Of a DNA stretch of 6,588 nt, positions 6,346 to 6,588 are shown piece by piece. Position 1 is the stretch's first letter, and each line of letters begins with the position of its first letter. The translations under genes were made by a program, and so were the position numbers. This stretch comes from Pseudomonadota bacterium (lineage in GTDB: Bacteria; Pseudomonadota; Alphaproteobacteria; Rhodospirillales; 2-02-FULL-58-16). The notes under the pieces were generated by a model. It was not told the origin of the DNA. It saw only the letters and a program-made list of their open reading frames with translations, and did not search any database. Location of the stretch: positions 1-6,588 of the forward strand of contig JADFHR010000184.1 of NCBI GenBank assembly GCA_022567015.1, given 5' to 3'.

Positions 6346-6377
6346 CTGATACCAATTTTCAATAATATTGGTATCAG
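6346..6377. repeat. Short perfect palindrome overlapping the end of the hisN-like gene
   Basis: CTGATACCAAT (6346-6356) and ATTGGTATCAG (6367-6377) are perfect 11-nt inverted repeats around a 10-nt AT-rich loop. The right arm includes the stop codon of the hisN-like gene (6376-6374). The arms are AT-rich and no T-run follows on the minus strand, so it is not a standard intrinsic terminator. It shares the TACCAA...TTGGTA ends of the yejA-yejB element. It could be a minimal relative of that repeat, an operator, or an mRNA 3'-end structure. Confidence 0.7.
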
Positions 6378-6588
6378 CCGGCCAGGACCTCCAGCGCCGC
6401 GCCATGGATGCGGGCGTCCCCGGCGGCCAGGACCCGGCTGCCGGAACCGAGGGTGAGGGGGTCTCCGCTCCAGTCGGTGATGACGCCCCCGGCGCCGGTG
6501 ACGATGGGCGCCAGGGCGAGGAAGTCATAGGGCTGCATGGTCGCTTCCGCGACCAGGTCGACGTGGCCGCTGGCGAGCAGGCCGTAGG
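6374..6588 (-). CDS. hisN: Histidinol-phosphatase/inositol-monophosphatase family protein, C-terminal 70 residues (runs off the window)
   Basis: The visible C-terminus belongs to the Mg-dependent inositol monophosphatase superfamily, most like the HisN branch, which dephosphorylates histidinol phosphate in histidine synthesis. The segment YGLLASGHVDLVAEATMQPYDFLALAPIVTGAGGVITDWSG gives the support. PYDFLALAPIV followed by GAGGVITDW corresponds to the second metal/substrate motif (WDxAA...EAGG in inositol monophosphatases), and the PYD form is usual in HisN-like proteins. VLAAGDARIHGAALEVL is the normal C-terminal strand and helix. The N-terminal metal-binding motifs are outside the window, so activity cannot be judged. 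The stop codon lies inside a perfect palindrome. It is codirectional with yejA, 131 bp upstream. The superfamily is firm; an inositol monophosphatase of another specificity is possible. Confidence 0.78.
   Translation of the reverse strand, partial: YGLLASGHVDLVAEATMQPYDFLALAPIVTGAGGVITDWSGDPLTLGSGSRVLAAGDARIHGAALEVLAG

Noticed and set aside
6346..6377. The palindrome as an intrinsic terminator of the hisN-like gene
   Set aside because: The stem is AT-rich, the loop is long, and the sequence that follows on the minus strand is GGGGCGATCA rather than a T-run.

Overview
The window is a GC-rich stretch in which every convincing gene lies on the minus strand. Codon use, gene order and protein style suggest an alphaproteobacterium, perhaps a Rhodospirillales-like lineage; this is inference, with no marker gene to settle it. 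Read in the direction of transcription (right to left), the layout is: the 3' end of a histidinol-phosphatase/inositol-monophosphatase family gene (hisN-like, 6588-6374); a 131-bp gap holding a short perfect palindrome and a possible promoter; a complete yejABEF oligopeptide/microcin C-type ABC importer (yejA 6242-4407, yejB 4110-2983, yejE 2979-1870, yejF 1870-239); and the 5' end of a ghrA-like glyoxylate/hydroxypyruvate reductase gene (233-1).

The four Yej proteins form one machine. YejA is the exported periplasmic solute-binding protein, YejB and YejE are the two inner-membrane permeases, and YejF carries both ATPase domains in one chain. yejB, yejE and yejF are tightly packed: 3 nt separate yejB from yejE, and yejE and yejF share one base in a TGATG overlap. 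ghrA starts 5 nt after the yejF stop, so it is probably cotranscribed.

The unusual part is the 296-bp gap between yejA and yejB. Nearly all of it (4117-4379) is a miniature inverted-repeat element with no coding capacity. Its 33-nt terminal inverted repeats match at 31 of 33 positions, its ends read TA-CCAAGGG...CCCTTGG-TA, and it encloses two long hairpins whose tips are near-identical copies of each other. The second hairpin repeats the same TACCAAGG...CCTTGGTA ends on a smaller scale. A third, much shorter palindrome with a TACCAA...TTGGTA core overlaps the hisN stop codon. The element ends 6 nt before the yejB start codon and takes up the place where its ribosome binding site should be. 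It lies at the boundary between the binding-protein gene and the permease genes, where an mRNA structure could make the expression of the two parts unequal.

The transporter genes look intact and ordinary. The candidate for something undescribed is the palindromic repeat family and its possible role in controlling the yej operon.
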